From positions 1-44,878 of IMG/VR virus record IMGVR_UViG_3300023172_000052: a stretch of 44,878 bases of DNA. One strand, 5' to 3'. Each line of letters opens with the position of its first letter. The stretch's first letter is position 1. This DNA is from a virus. Of the stretch, positions 38,101 to 44,878 are shown piece by piece. The position numbers were made by a program, and so were the translations under genes. Below the pieces are notes generated by a model. The model was not told where the DNA came from and did no database searches. It worked only from the letters and a program-made list of their open reading frames with translations.

Positions 38101-41100
38101 ATCAGCAGGACCTTCAGGTTCAATGTTTAGGGGGAACTTCATAATTGTTGCACCGCTGGTAATTGTTGCACCAGCAAGTTGTTCAATACGGAATCTTCCC
38201 AGATAAGGAGAATTCTGAACGTCCAGATATGCCGTGTTGGACATCGGAGGTTCGGAAGTTGTTCTAGAGGGGTCGAAGTAGTACGAAATATTGGTAACTT
38301 CTTCGTTAACTGCAAGAGAAACGTAAGGTTTGACACCACCAGTAACAACGCCAGGAGTACCAGAACGCTCAATAGCATTGAAAGAGTATTCCAGTTTATA
38401 GAGATTATCTTTAGAGAATGTTAGATAATAACCAACCATCGACGGGTCAGATACGTCAAAGACGTACTGGTGACCGTAGAACATCGGAAGAACAGGTGTC
38501 TTAGCAGAAACCACTACATTATTTGCACCACCATTTGCTTCGGCGGGGTTATCTGTAGGAACTCCTCTCAGAGAGTATGTAAATTCTCTGCTGGTGAAGA
38601 CTTCCTTAACGAAGAATGAACCGTCATAGTCATTAGCAGTACCATCACCACTGTTACCAGTAATGTGAATGATTTCATTGGGTTTGAGGTAATGTGCAGT
38701 TGCGGTTGTTACATATGCAATATCTGTGTTATTAATTGCACTATACTTAACAATTTTGGTCAGATTAGTCACCAAAGTAATTTTGGTGACACCAGTCAAA
38801 CCACTAATAGTCAGAGTGCTATATTCGGAGTTGAAAGAAAGTTGGTCAGAGGTCAAACTGACAACAGAACCAACAACAAACTCAGAGGAGCCACTGATAT
38901 CATCGATTCTTACGCTGTAATCTGGGTCACTATGGGGTTTGAATCTTGCAAACTCATCAAGATTATTTGTTGCAGATGGGTCAATCAGAGTGAAGTCTTC
39001 TTGTGCAAGGTTGAAATCAAAGACGCCAGGAGTAGTGTTAATTACTTCAGCAAAGACATATCCTTTAATTTCGTTAATATCATTGACATTAGTTTTCAGT
39101 TCTCCAGAATCAATATAAGTATCCCACTCACCAACAATATCAGCAATGTCAATTGTATTCGGATGTGCAGTTGTATCAACGTCAATAATCTTTGCTTGTG
39201 CTGCAATAGTGCCAGCATTCCAGACCTGAAGTGTTGCACCCTTAGTGAAGTTCACAGGGAAAGCATTTGTAGTCAATCTTTGTACGTTGTTGACCTTGGT
39301 TGTGGTCGATTGTGCAATAAAGAACTTACCATATGCCTTAGGAGTTACCCGAACCTTCTTAGAACCAGGAGCAGGAATTGTAGCAGTTCTAGTCGCCCAA
39401 ACATCAGTAATCTGACTTACCGTCATGATATCCTGAGTAAGAAGCGATGCTACGTCATTATAGTCAAGAACCTGATAACCTTCTGATGCTAGGTCATAAC
39501 CAACAATGTTATTTGTTACCGAAGCACCTCTAGTGATTGTAGTATCATCAGTTTTATTAAATACAATGCCATTATTGGTTGTAGAGAATCTACCAGTTCT
39601 TTCGTTTGCAGTTACCTTATCTAACTTGTGCAGAATTGCATCTGTATGAATGTAATCGGTACGACCATAATACGCAGTGTATTCTGCAGTAACAGAAGGT
39701 GCAGTTTGAGACAGAACTCTATCACTAATCTTAACACCATCAATATAACCAGAGAACTGAGTCGATGCATCATAGGCACCAGCAGTATTGGTGAATCCAG
39801 GAGCGTTAGCAACGAAGAAGTTATTATTCAGATTAATAGAAGGAGCAGTTGCTTGGCAAGCAATAGTACCATCAACAGCAAGAGTGTATGTATTACCACT
39901 CTTAGTCAGCGAAACAAAGTGCCAAGTATCAGTCGAAATTACACCAGCGGGTGAAACAATCGGAGAGCTACCATAAAGTGCTGTAGCATTAGCATACAAC
40001 AGAATTGCATTAGTATTGCCAGAAGAACCAGTTCTATCCCAAACAACACTGATGCCAGGTCCAGTCCAGTCACCAAATGTAAACAGGGCAGGATTTGCTC
40101 CAGTATAACCAGCAGTTACATACTGAGAACTTGCATTGAAGAAACCAGAGACCGTGAAGTCTTTGCTGGTCATGTCACCAAGACCATACAGAGTTGCGGT
40201 GTCTCCACTTTGTACATTCAAGTATGCTGCGGAATATGTTGCAGCATTGATGTCATAACCTTGTACATCCAATGCAGTATTAGAACCTCTACCGATAGAA
40301 CCTGCACTATCACCAGTCCAAGTTACGTTAGTAGTCTTTTCAGTTGTGTCTCCAAACCCTGGGGAAGAACCATCAAGTTCAAAATCAAATAGTGCAACAG
40401 TTCTATTGTGCTTCTGCTGACCAACAAGAACATGGTCTCCAGAAACATCAGAGTGAGATGCATACCAGGAACCACCCTCAGTACCACGCTCATAGTCAAC
40501 CTTATAATTGGTTTGAACGCTACCATTATAAGAAATCTTGAGGAAGTGGTTAATTACCTTCTTATCACTTGCTCGAACAACTTCAAGACCAACGTTAAGG
40601 TGGTTAAAGAGGTCAACATTACCCGAAACCATCTTAATGCTGTCAATATTGACATTACCACAATCATAGATGTAGCTCCAGATAGGAGCAACTCCAAGAC
40701 TGTACTTACCTACCCAGAAATTCTTACGCTCAAGATTAGTCTTATTAACAAGTTCAGCACTAATCCACAGTTCATTAAATTCGTCAATGACCATGTGTGC
40801 ATTATCAAGTGCAAACCCAGCATTAGAAACTTGCTGCAGGGTGTTACTTACAATACCAAACTGAGTCAGTTGACACTTACCAATAACCAATGATTTGTCA
40901 TCGCTGGTCGAGTTAGGGGCAGTTTCCATCAAATAGTAAATTCTATCGATGTCCTGACCAGTAGTTTCGTGGTGTACTACGATATCAAGCAGTTTCTCAG
41001 AACGAGTCAGAGAAGTGAATTTTCTCTTAGCAACAAAGTTACCCAGTTCATTAAGAACGATGATAAAAGCATCATATGCAGAACTGGTGTTAGTATCTGT

Positions 41101-44100
41101 ATATCCACCAAGGATATAACGGTCTGTTGTCAGTTTTGTCAAAGACGTGATGTAATCACCACGAGAAATACCAGAAATACCAGCATACTCACGCTGCCAG
41201 TCGAGAGTTGCAAGAAGACCAGTGTTATTTTGGTTATACTTAGCAACGATGATGTCTGGATTATGTGCGGGGTTGATTCCACTGGGTTTTGTATGTCCTG
41301 CGACGATAACGGTGTTAGCGTCATCTTCATCGACATAAATTTCCGTCAATTCACAATAAGAATCTCCAGTAATATTGGGAGAGTTAGAACGGAGCGACTT
41401 TTCCCAAACTTTGATACCAGTAGAGTTGTACTTAGCAACAAAACCGTAGAAGTTACCAACAGCATCCTGAGTCTTACCTACAACATAGGTATCTTTGTTA
41501 GAAGTTGTGGTGACATTATGAATAACGGTCTCCTCACCAGTACCATTGATTGTGTTGAGGAAGTAGTCTGCCTTCTTAAAGATTTGGGGGTGAGATACCA
41601 GGATTCTGGGGTCAGTTGTGAATCCATTACCAGAATTGATAATATTAAATCCAACAACGTTACCAGTTGCAGTGTCTAGTTTGGGTTCAATAACTGCGTC
41701 TTGTCCAACGCCATCAATTTCAACAGTGATAGGTACTTCTGAGGTATAACCAGTACCAACTTGAGTAACATTCAGTTCTTCAATACCCTCAACAACAGAT
41801 ACCTTAAATTCTTTATTGGTATTTGCCTGAATTGGTGTATATTGAACATTGATGATGTCAGCAATCTTCAGGTCATGAGGGTCTGCACAAGTAATAACGC
41901 CATAAGGAACGTCATTAATCATTTCAAAGGTGTAAGAATCAATCGTCTTACCCTTAATTTCAGAAACTCTCGCAGAAATTCCATATCCATCAGTATCGGT
42001 ATCATCAAAGACCAGTACGTCATTTACCTGATAGGATTGACCAGGGTTTTCAATAATAAAACCGTCAACCTTAGCGTCTTCAAACTTAGTAGTCGTTTCT
42101 ACTTCAATATCGACTCTAGAATCAAATTTGACAGTCGGGAAGTAATCAAATACCTCAAGACGGTCCTCTTCTTCAAGTTGATTGACCGCAGCTGCCTCAG
42201 TGGTATCAATAATAGAGTCTCTGTTATCGTCTTCGGGTTCTAACTGAATAAAGTCACCATCTTCAAAGGTGATTGTGTCAGTTTCAGCGTTAGGAGTTCT
42301 TTCAACGTCAATATCAACATTCTCATAAGGGTCACGGAATCTAACAACACCACCAGGGATATTTTGCTGTACCGCAGTCTGCTGGAGGTTCCACTTATCA
42401 ACAACAGAGTTCCAAGAGGGACCAAGAACATAGGGGAAGACTGGATTGCCTGCTTCAGAAGCATCAATGGTAACGAAATAGCAATATCTGCCTGTTGGGA
42501 AATCAGGAGTCTTAGCAAAACGACCGTTGTACTGGTCAAGGTCACCAGAACCAAAGTTGTACTGATAATCTTCAACAAAAGAACCTTGTACATACTCGGT
42601 CAAAGAAGGACCATCAATACGAGCAGGGGTGGGATTTGTATCTGGATGATAAATTAGGTTTGTTTTTAATGCATAAGACGATGACATTCTCCTGATTGCA
42701 GAAGACTGGTCGGTTGGGTCATCATAACCATAAGGACCGTAAATAGGGTTACCATCAAATGCCCAACCAATAATTGGGGAGTGCTGAAGACCAACCTCTT
42801 GCTCTCTAATCAATCCGTTAGAGTCAAGAATCATATTGTCACCCAGAACGTATCTCAGACGCTGAGGGTTAGCAATGTGAGCATACTCACCACCATACTG
42901 GGTGTTATATCCTTCAAAAACAGCACCATATGCTTCGTCAAAGTCACTGTTTGCTTGGAGGTTATAAGTCCACTCAAATACTTGGGAATCGAACTCAGCG
43001 CCACTACCAACGGATGTCAGAGTAACAATTGTGGTGCCAGATTCGTATCCAATACCTTTGTTGAGGATTTCGATGCCAGTAACACGACCAGCATTCTCGC
43101 CATCGGTATCAATAATAGCACGAGCAACAGCACCAAAACCTTCGCCGTAAATAGCAACTTCAGGAGGAGTGGTGTATCCATTACCTGCAGCAACAATAGC
43201 AATGGAGATAATACGACCATTATTGACGATTGCTTGTGCAGCAGCACCAGTACCAGAGCTTAGAGTAATATTTGGTTTGCTAGTGTAAGAAGTACCACCA
43301 TCACTAACAACAATCTCCTTAATAGGTCCACGAACTTGTGCTCTACCTGTAGCACCAGAACCGCCACCACCAACAATCGTAATATCGGGTCTAGAGGTAA
43401 AACCTGTGCCACCAGAGTTCAGTAGAATTCTAGAAACAACACCTTTAGTTACAATAGCAGTTGCAGATGCTCCTTCGCCTCCGCCTCCAACGATAGAAAC
43501 AAGAGGTGAAGATGTATATCCAGAACCACCGTTCAGTACCTCAATTTCGGTTACAGAACCATTAACGATGACATATCCTTCTGCACCAGTACCACCACCA
43601 CCGCTGATGCTAAGAACTGGCGGAGAAGATGCATCATAACCTTCACCAGCATCAGTAATATTAACAGATGTCAGAGAACCATAGATTTTGGTCAGTTCAG
43701 ACTTGTATGACCAAATAGACACACCATTTGCCCAAGTACCGAGAGGACCAGGAGTAATGTTGTCTTTTGTAGAAATTGTTTCTGGGTTTCTGGGAAGTCT
43801 ATACAGTTTTCTCTGGTTTCCAGGAATCAGAGCAGTTTCATTGAACGGACCAACTTTATAGTTGGGAATACCAGATGCTGCGATGTAAACGTAGTCAGTA
43901 TTGAAGAACGTATTTTGGATGTTTGTGGTATAGTTACCAATAATTTTTTGAATGGACTCAGTGTCAGATTTACCACGGTTAAGGTCAACCGAAATCAAAA
44001 TATTACCTTGAGGAGTGGTAGATGCTGGTTGGGGAAGTTGATACTTGAAGATATAAGCATCTTCTCTAGATTGAACCAGGAATGTACCGTTGTACAGGTT

Positions 44101-44878
44101 AGGGTTTGCACCATAAACCGTAACTTGGTCTCCAACCAGAAGACCATGGGGGTTAGTGCATGTTACGGTAGCAATTCTGTCTCCAACACCACCAAATTCA
44201 ACGCTCTCAACCTGAACAAGTTTTTTGACGTTGTAAATCCAAGATTTCAGTTGAGGAATGTCTTCAGTAGAACCAAGTTTAGAAACGGTCAGTTTATCAC
44301 CAGACAGATAGTAAGAACCATCATCGGTCAGTACTGTTTGTTCTGCTTCAACGATACCAACAATCTGAACAACAACTTCCTGAGCGGTTCCTTTATTGAT
44401 GTATGCATATGTGTCAGATTGTACCTCTGTTGCAGCATCCCACTTCCTAGAAGTTGTTCCATCGATGCCACGAGTACACTCAATGAACTGGTTTAGGGAC
44501 TTTTCCTTATAACGAACTTTTTCCTCGCCATTGATTACAAATACACCGTTTCTCTCAGGCCAACCAACAGTAGAGTCAACAATAATAATCTCCTCCTTAT
44601 CAGTAATACCTTCGCAAAGGCGTGTCTTGTAAGGAATTGTAAAAGAACCTTCGATTGTTTCCTCAGACAGAATCAGTTCAAAGATTTCATAATCCGAAGT
44701 ACGAATAGTCAAATAGTTTTCAATCAGAGCACTTGCTTCTTTGACGTTAGTGTCAACAGCATCTGCATCTTGGGTCAAAAGACCATCAGTGATATTTCTT
44801 GGGTCACCAGAAATCAGAATACAACGAAGAACTGTATCAATAGTCCAAGTCGCAGCAGAAGGTTTAACAATCTGCTCC
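26131..44878 (-). CDS. Giant multidomain virion structural protein (5' end outside window)
   Basis: Unrecognised as a whole; probably a peripheral baseplate or fibre-like adhesin. The frame is open to the right edge, so at least 6,248 codons are present. The TTG at 44776-44778 is an internal Leu codon, not a convincing start. Residues counted from that codon: six glycine-rich beta repeats (about 366-600); a YHYH-type domain (600-775, HSPIIGW and DGNPIYGPYGY); a propeller-like segment with three similar strands (1088-1470); a LamG-like domain (1480-1690); more glycine-rich repeats (2236-2476); a second LamG-like domain (3353-3563, GYIDEVRVS); five helical repeats (3582-4780) interrupted by a two-copy HSLPVG repeat; a jelly-roll carbohydrate-binding-like module (4830-5050); NGVLQ modules near 2823, 5540 and 5630; and a C-terminal YHYH domain (5893-6163). 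Its position upstream of gp8 suggests a baseplate link, which is inference. No frameshift or internal stop is seen. Confidence 0.85.
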   Translation of the reverse strand, partial: EQIVKPSAATWTIDTVLRCILISGDPRNITDGLLTQDADAVDTNVKEASALIENYLTIRTSDYEIFELILSEETIEGSFTIPYKTRLCEGITDKEEIIIVDSTVGWPERNGVFVINGEEKVRYKEKSLNQFIECTRGIDGTTSRKWDAATEVQSDTYAYINKGTAQEVVVQIVGIVEAEQTVLTDDGSYYLSGDKLTVSKLGSTEDIPQLKSWIYNVKKLVQVESVEFGGVGDRIATVTCTNPHGLLVGDQVTVYGANPNLYNGTFLVQSREDAYIFKYQLPQPASTTPQGNILISVDLNRGKSDTESIQKIIGNYTTNIQNTFFNTDYVYIAASGIPNYKVGPFNETALIPGNQRKLYRLPRNPETISTKDNITPGPLGTWANGVSIWSYKSELTKIYGSLTSVNITDAGEGYDASSPPVLSISGGGGTGAEGYVIVNGSVTEIEVLNGGSGYTSSPLVSIVGGGGEGASATAIVTKGVVSRILLNSGGTGFTSRPDITIVGGGGSGATGRAQVRGPIKEIVVSDGGTSYTSKPNITLSSGTGAAAQAIVNNGRIISIAIVAAGNGYTTPPEVAIYGEGFGAVARAIIDTDGENAGRVTGIEILNKGIGYESGTTIVTLTSVGSGAEFDSQVFEWTYNLQANSDFDEAYGAVFEGYNTQYGGEYAHIANPQRLRYVLGDNMILDSNGLIREQEVGLQHSPIIGWAFDGNPIYGPYGYDDPTDQSSAIRRMSSSYALKTNLIYHPDTNPTPARIDGPSLTEYVQGSFVEDYQYNFGSGDLDQYNGRFAKTPDFPTGRYCYFVTIDASEAGNPVFPYVLGPSWNSVVDKWNLQQTAVQQNIPGGVVRFRDPYENVDIDVERTPNAETDTITFEDGDFIQLEPEDDNRDSIIDTTEAAAVNQLEEEDRLEVFDYFPTVKFDSRVDIEVETTTKFEDAKVDGFIIENPGQSYQVNDVLVFDDTDTDGYGISARVSEIKGKTIDSYTFEMINDVPYGVITCADPHDLKIADIINVQYTPIQANTNKEFKVSVVEGIEELNVTQVGTGYTSEVPITVEIDGVGQDAVIEPKLDTATGNVVGFNIINSGNGFTTDPRILVSHPQIFKKADYFLNTINGTGEETVIHNVTTTSNKDTYVVGKTQDAVGNFYGFVAKYNSTGIKVWEKSLRSNSPNITGDSYCELTEIYVDEDDANTVIVAGHTKPSGINPAHNPDIIVAKYNQNNTGLLATLDWQREYAGISGISRGDYITSLTKLTTDRYILGGYTDTNTSSAYDAFIIVLNELGNFVAKRKFTSLTRSEKLLDIVVHHETTGQDIDRIYYLMETAPNSTSDDKSLVIGKCQLTQFGIVSNTLQQVSNAGFALDNAHMVIDEFNELWISAELVNKTNLERKNFWVGKYSLGVAPIWSYIYDCGNVNIDSIKMVSGNVDLFNHLNVGLEVVRASDKKVINHFLKISYNGSVQTNYKVDYERGTEGGSWYASHSDVSGDHVLVGQQKHNRTVALFDFELDGSSPGFGDTTEKTTNVTWTGDSAGSIGRGSNTALDVQGYDINAATYSAAYLNVQSGDTATLYGLGDMTSKDFTVSGFFNASSQYVTAGYTGANPALFTFGDWTGPGISVVWDRTGSSGNTNAILLYANATALYGSSPIVSPAGVISTDTWHFVSLTKSGNTYTLAVDGTIACQATAPSINLNNNFFVANAPGFTNTAGAYDASTQFSGYIDGVKISDRVLSQTAPSVTAEYTAYYGRTDYIHTDAILHKLDKVTANERTGRFSTTNNGIVFNKTDDTTITRGASVTNNIVGYDLASEGYQVLDYNDVASLLTQDIMTVSQITDVWATRTATIPAPGSKKVRVTPKAYGKFFIAQSTTTKVNNVQRLTTNAFPVNFTKGATLQVWNAGTIAAQAKIIDVDTTAHPNTIDIADIVGEWDTYIDSGELKTNVNDINEIKGYVFAEVINTTPGVFDFNLAQEDFTLIDPSATNNLDEFARFKPHSDPDYSVRIDDISGSSEFVVGSVVSLTSDQLSFNSEYSTLTISGLTGVTKITLVTNLTKIVKYSAINNTDIAYVTTATAHYLKPNEIIHITGNSGDGTANDYDGSFFVKEVFTSREFTYSLRGVPTDNPAEANGGANNVVVSAKTPVLPMFYGHQYVFDVSDPSMVGYYLTFSKDNLYKLEYSFNAIERSGTPGVVTGGVKPYVSLAVNEEVTNISYYFDPSRTTSEPPMSNTAYLDVQNSPYLGRFRIEQLAGATITSGATIMKFPLNIEPEGPADRETSSYSTEAESAVGPIANIRIVNGGGFYKKLPVVDSIVSSRKIERVQITDPGTEYAVGVYYNVPIQGDGEGGFIQITVEDGLDEEGQLIPGQISQVVVTSPGKNYTTAFIDVEAISGILGPSLAGSGAELTVVIPPAGSGASVFVKGTKVGKIKKLKNNNFGFDYPQDYTLRPEISFPVNLQLINTSVLSSIKVTDPGSGYSQAPTVIIEGGGGEGATAVANIKNGRIESIEVKDPGAGYSSEPTISLNSAFSYVINLDLNLFQFSFPHGIPNGAEVKLTVEDNGDGDPAYGITAFGPLVPGQTYYAITGIANGLEGDQMRLALTPDNAAIGDFLSFVNAGVGRQIVLTESFGGAAQAIVATGQFLSGERIYQGESLDQATAFGYISENEGWQSGPKILKVTGYTGTFEKGQKITGTISKSSGTIDNLNMARGVLNISSITKTPGKFTDDVGKPSEIIQKIQDSYYYQDFSYSVKSSVSIDKWRDIVTKNAHPGGFKIFGELGLAETATIENKEIDFELVKSVNLADSAVVPNIQNFTLVEPIYTDFNNTEVLFRQKRLTSSEQILTSVVQRLDDISNLFDGVRFSFPLTVEQNQVVSTTNQLMVVMNGVIQTPGTAYEVQGDQLVFAEPPQPPASVKYVDLGLSFKETYRLSLSTVLGTYPPVGYQVRGVLTNNTALVVRSATNEIDIIYPDQQEGTPINPNIMFRVGVVNTLGPPITAGNGYTDSFNVPTTGGSGTGLTVDTNTNASGQVTSIVLNTGGRDYQVGDIITVLAGDQTCTFEILVIQGEEIRSSAVGFSAFVDSQTLLENNNLFEYKENITDFQGDIASVEAINLDDSTSSPIATLNLSISASATFMYIETEDAEGNALWEVNKQYQLDSEIFTVQAIDTVNDRLTILRGELGTAAVSHQNGSNVYSTDIIKTNNILVSKTTGTYQSTPGLFDINTDEYIISARSGIVAQVVSSAPYRDPVTQTVVPQVNISDGSSFFGLLFNRLVSAENPNTILDDISQSQIQVVDVADNETAINDKFPGNEVVRNTYLTYNPANVNGTGFTIGETLRNYKILFGGQSGNFITDEEVRVNKLSFFDSEGDLVTAGQTIYAENATAEVIGTNYGRKWFYLGKQARGADYLHSFSFTGDAKISDVQSKFGGTSLYLDGTGDYVDVATHTEFGFGTGDWTIEGWIRPGSIAAGSKLIFDMRSASSDRAATLTLNGDILTYIAGNSGITITGTTNISTNTWYHVAVCRSNNSIRMFLNGVQEGPTQSDPSDYGSTRPIRIGADYTNANLFIGYIDEVRVSTNARYDVDFTPRAGIFQGDTNTVLLTHFDGENNDTDTTDWSGVPTYAYGNEYVNTTIPFRYYDACDQIDANASIIADEAVEFFKNTGAGHPNNFTFPNDDGGARCKQDLVLALDALTKSIRSGGNSYVWDAAAYYRVEDENNPALATLSHVDGEVPETIYVMRIAEDIAIATMRNQFGIDNIENNIGSQTYNAWNAVDDIYIDAANEIEANINYIAAEALDRGIAQFPSSTATLTTECSDDIKDVLRSVVTNLKHGGNNHVWDSAWWFLNGGSFNHITTNLTETVWIINSARDLATEIMQGQPSTTVGSHGLTPTIDSTITIDPASPRCAAVESAIDTLMQIITDTLQDPSGSDAVTYPLSITTTGEINGRVRPSKWPVVYSTLYTNTDVSRDTTITIDPLAASNNQLFCANVETAIEDHFNIITQTIEQANTGTNYLNGITRVLPDYIYSGGSFSGYVSVPFIAGTVDNVNDYIVTYQIDGDDRHRFKDAANLIRDNINVIVDEAIGRMLNEYPTLTQLMPRNNGGLSDAGTTRCRTDLVQIANAVADDLEVGGNEKTLQAVRFYLDSNGGILHVRLQLLQSLFAHEQIKDLCKDAIDGTLQTVYSNSIVVPPIGITTDTAAGGQASYTPTTATYDAATGDSVITIGAHSLPVGSSIYLVPNSMTFTCAMDGGNALHTYPRTTDPNYQKYFTITGATATTITVNAGASPIVSYDVSNAYYNAATGNLQLTIGTHSLPVGTSIKLAANSLTFTCSSDNYASTHTYPRASDPAYDTALKINSVGPTTININVGIAASSSQYEHRFVSATAGAVVSGGNYAHTFSSALPNSVVAVGKCADVKAAVDTMLDQMNAILAPTGDRFVDAGNALWKNQDYIAEETAGALDAYFTYEINQVSYKTFEYPGGSIDGRNKCIRDVKEMIKALITDLLTGGNSNTVIALETYIDANKQVLHVEDQLPATLYALNYAKMLAHKAINQLLQTQGSVQTSPDHYVAMYTTEDAYIDTTVTHDVSSGTYIDSDCADVKTAIETLWTLPVEQLAPGGLQSVSAMNAILFNEHYYKEEIAETVKQEWGINEWDTTEYEGLIDTITDDIVYDVITTPLTSRPGDKFQDAGNLIGINRDFIAEEVVARLVAEYPALQIPGGNSNCVDDIKDILDAVAYNLRNGGNHEVWDAAALYVDRTQNPIALSHVETEVTETLWAINAARDMAIEVMRNNFVIKTGTHNEIQVRNHDIILDDDLPLCAEVAQSITTMMDIIYQTIYQADNSQTDFLNTVTRTTPGRSTTYNNTETLATLRTLPNLLNNEGSVDNILSNTIWGDISENMMLPSYQTPGGWYRYGGSISGTQYEAPNGSLTADKWIPGNNTTQKVIFFNYPLSTYSTYDGNSITFDNTSSTFDTGAEGSSQKFTYSCFYKEAGYGQIRFHVSWGMSGLAGYLSNYSYAFFNFNLISGEKSSNFVGGGMTVDDMNVIPYGDGWYRCYITFNIPFGIAEFRVSNYMAEVLVNGAGNGTDGILIWGAKLNTGTLDAYEANSDGQRFYTNKEYNIKAFILDELYRYYQQSMDETLVNPSTRASFPAFYKSDMNGYSSADYMPQILDIMNKYKSQWLDSNYYETVASNTGITYLSKTYVKPNSRIVPTPLGGGLIPNEYIYGTVSGSSAESGTIFSNAADVQKMLIRLRYTITETDPNLIDNYTLGMTVTDVNEVNTTGTIYALYEDSNYKYMDIIDNGTVAWTTGRTFIDMTNSEESTVDSVEYRMVVVRPIGAFGASEAFKGYDSGTTGIITQYYDNNAAVLDNTGGKLTIDTDSLQGSFEETSVIYADKSSFYIDAYKHNGSGDISLSDKILSQGYVTLTVTPYEDTFNNVTRDNFVLGGTLYKIIDNIPQPGVEGIISGWDTDTNTLYVSMVEGAFQSSDIVATYVGGGNPVGQGAVSVVTNVASQFAATVVSKKDFIQYERLYITDVKGTATKYDTIVGPNSYKAAITDVVSVEGRVKRFFVGFDGTQTNFKITSNNGDPYFPDPAGHLLTFVNGVLQPPGASNAYTAFSDEIQFTEAPESGSSFTGYYVGKLRFLNDISFEFDSLRSSFNLLFEDSFYSLTLTEGVQSTVIRPENNIVVSLNGVLQEPGIGFELVGSRIIFSEIPRFGSTFVGFSYIGSDADVVAATVVPPLEAGDLLDIEGETEDREIAIIESSNSLITFDYLGSIFGKDAAASAQILRGRITDAQITSPGDGYTTRPVVRVDSTSGFDGQLKALVGVQRIDVKEGGTNYGYASVNPDTEVPEGYVYPDINSYPAEGTAQVLEEDIIAPAVPANNPPQSGDVTAAADGIQTLDSEGGVLAGVLAPTVISGFNPETTFVSVDNSATVPDLNANQTLLEINTAGTPAPALNGIPLGSSQFPDLGLGIIAQNEQYSFTYRAGSNTSNPMHTGIGPVGVAINGVVLSTAFDDSATLPTTTLELPTGFYWNRVFHEDKYGVDACGGVPDQQSGEYSYRSGSFLMNCWTRNFYRSTPYLSDTNFKSNFYRHPDGHSKIIGWASDGYPIYGPFGYRVSAENTSGVKRMTSSYRLLATEAYGRTHSFVTLPPGSFINDYEYVYGLGDLDIHNGRFSVTPEFPNGTYAYFMTIDADGNPIFPYIIGNATRQQRAEGFTDSQLEVIPLTAQIIDDLENPETPPTPEVTAYTIPNFDATTIWSSSFT
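30440..34033 (-). repeat. Five-copy helical GGN/Cys repeat array in the giant protein
   Basis: Five diverged copies begin near 34033, 33618, 32755, 31630 and 30885. Each opens with a helix like DAANLIxxNxxxIxxEA, followed by Cys-x2-Asp, a helix ending in GGN, and often VWDAA and ETxW. A second element, CAxVxxAIxTL, is also present five times (for example CAAVESAIDTL, CADVKTAIETL). Predicted helices and conserved cysteines stand out in an otherwise beta-rich protein. I do not recognise a named family. Confidence 0.7.
31825..32310 (-). repeat. Two-copy HSLPVG repeat in the giant protein
   Basis: Two adjacent copies of about 75 residues share YxAATG, IGxHSLPVGxSI, LTFTC or MTFTC, and HTYPR. Similarity is visible in the DNA too: plus-strand positions near 31988 and 32236 both begin ccaacaggcag and continue with few changes. 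The block sits between helical repeats 3 and 4. It may be a small beta domain; the function is unknown. Confidence 0.7.
42985..43690 (-). repeat. Tandem glycine-rich beta repeats in the giant protein
   Basis: Five full copies and one partial copy of a module of about 38-43 residues follow one another. Each reads as GSGYTSxPxVxI, then GGGGxGAxAxA, then a short strand around V..G.V..I.V. Copies 1 to 3 keep the GGGG core; copies 4 and 5 have drifted (SSGTGAAA, YGEGFGAVA). Related copies occur in gp14, gp8 and the 1181-residue protein. Confidence 0.8.

Noticed and set aside
44776-44778. TTG as the start of the giant protein
   Set aside because: The frame continues upstream to the window edge with protein-like sequence, and there is no ribosome-binding site before the TTG.
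1-44878. tRNA genes, CRISPR arrays, integrase or insertion sequences
   Set aside because: None was seen on either strand; the repeats present are protein-coding modules, not spacer arrays or inverted-repeat elements.

Overview
The window looks like the virion-structural region of a marine T4-like myovirus, most probably a cyanophage of Synechococcus or Prochlorococcus. Evidence: every credible gene is on the minus strand, genes are tightly packed with stop/start overlaps, and gp8, gp13, gp14, gp15 and gp16 occur in T4 order. TATAAATA/GATAAATA late-promoter octamers sit at gene boundaries. The large YHYH-domain and DUF4815-type proteins and the small conserved ORFs after gp16 fit cyanomyoviruses. 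The host is inferred; no host gene or tRNA is present.

Layout in transcription order (right to left). (1) 44878-26131: one uninterrupted frame of at least 6,248 codons, still open at the right edge. It encodes a giant mosaic virion protein with glycine-rich beta repeats, two YHYH-type domains, a propeller-like segment, two LamG-like domains, a five-copy helical repeat and a jelly-roll. (2) 26108-19991: four accessory structural genes: a stand-alone YHYH protein, two proteins with gp9/gp10-like N-termini (one ending in a cupredoxin-like domain), and an 1181-residue protein with a cupredoxin-like domain nested inside a YHYH domain. (3) 19954-10810: baseplate wedge gp8, a 2385-residue DUF4815-type protein, and two small coiled-coil proteins, closed by a strong intrinsic terminator. 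(4) 10722-2640: a 1635-residue fibre, then gp13 and gp14 (neck), gp15 (tail terminator) and gp16 (small terminase). (5) 2630-31: an unknown beta-rich protein, a basic DUF3008-type fusion, and four small ORFs, three with membrane segments. The large terminase gp17 is not here and probably lies just beyond the left edge.

The genes build one apparatus: gp16 serves packaging, gp13/14/15 join head and tail, gp8 belongs to the baseplate wedge, and the large proteins upstream and downstream of gp8 probably form the peripheral baseplate and fibres that meet the host. T4 genes 9-12 and wac are replaced between gp8 and gp13 by the DUF4815 protein, two small proteins and the fibre.

The most notable features are the size and domain content of the giant protein, copper-site-like cupredoxin domains in virion proteins, and a kit of short beta modules reused across neck, wedge, fibre and giant proteins.
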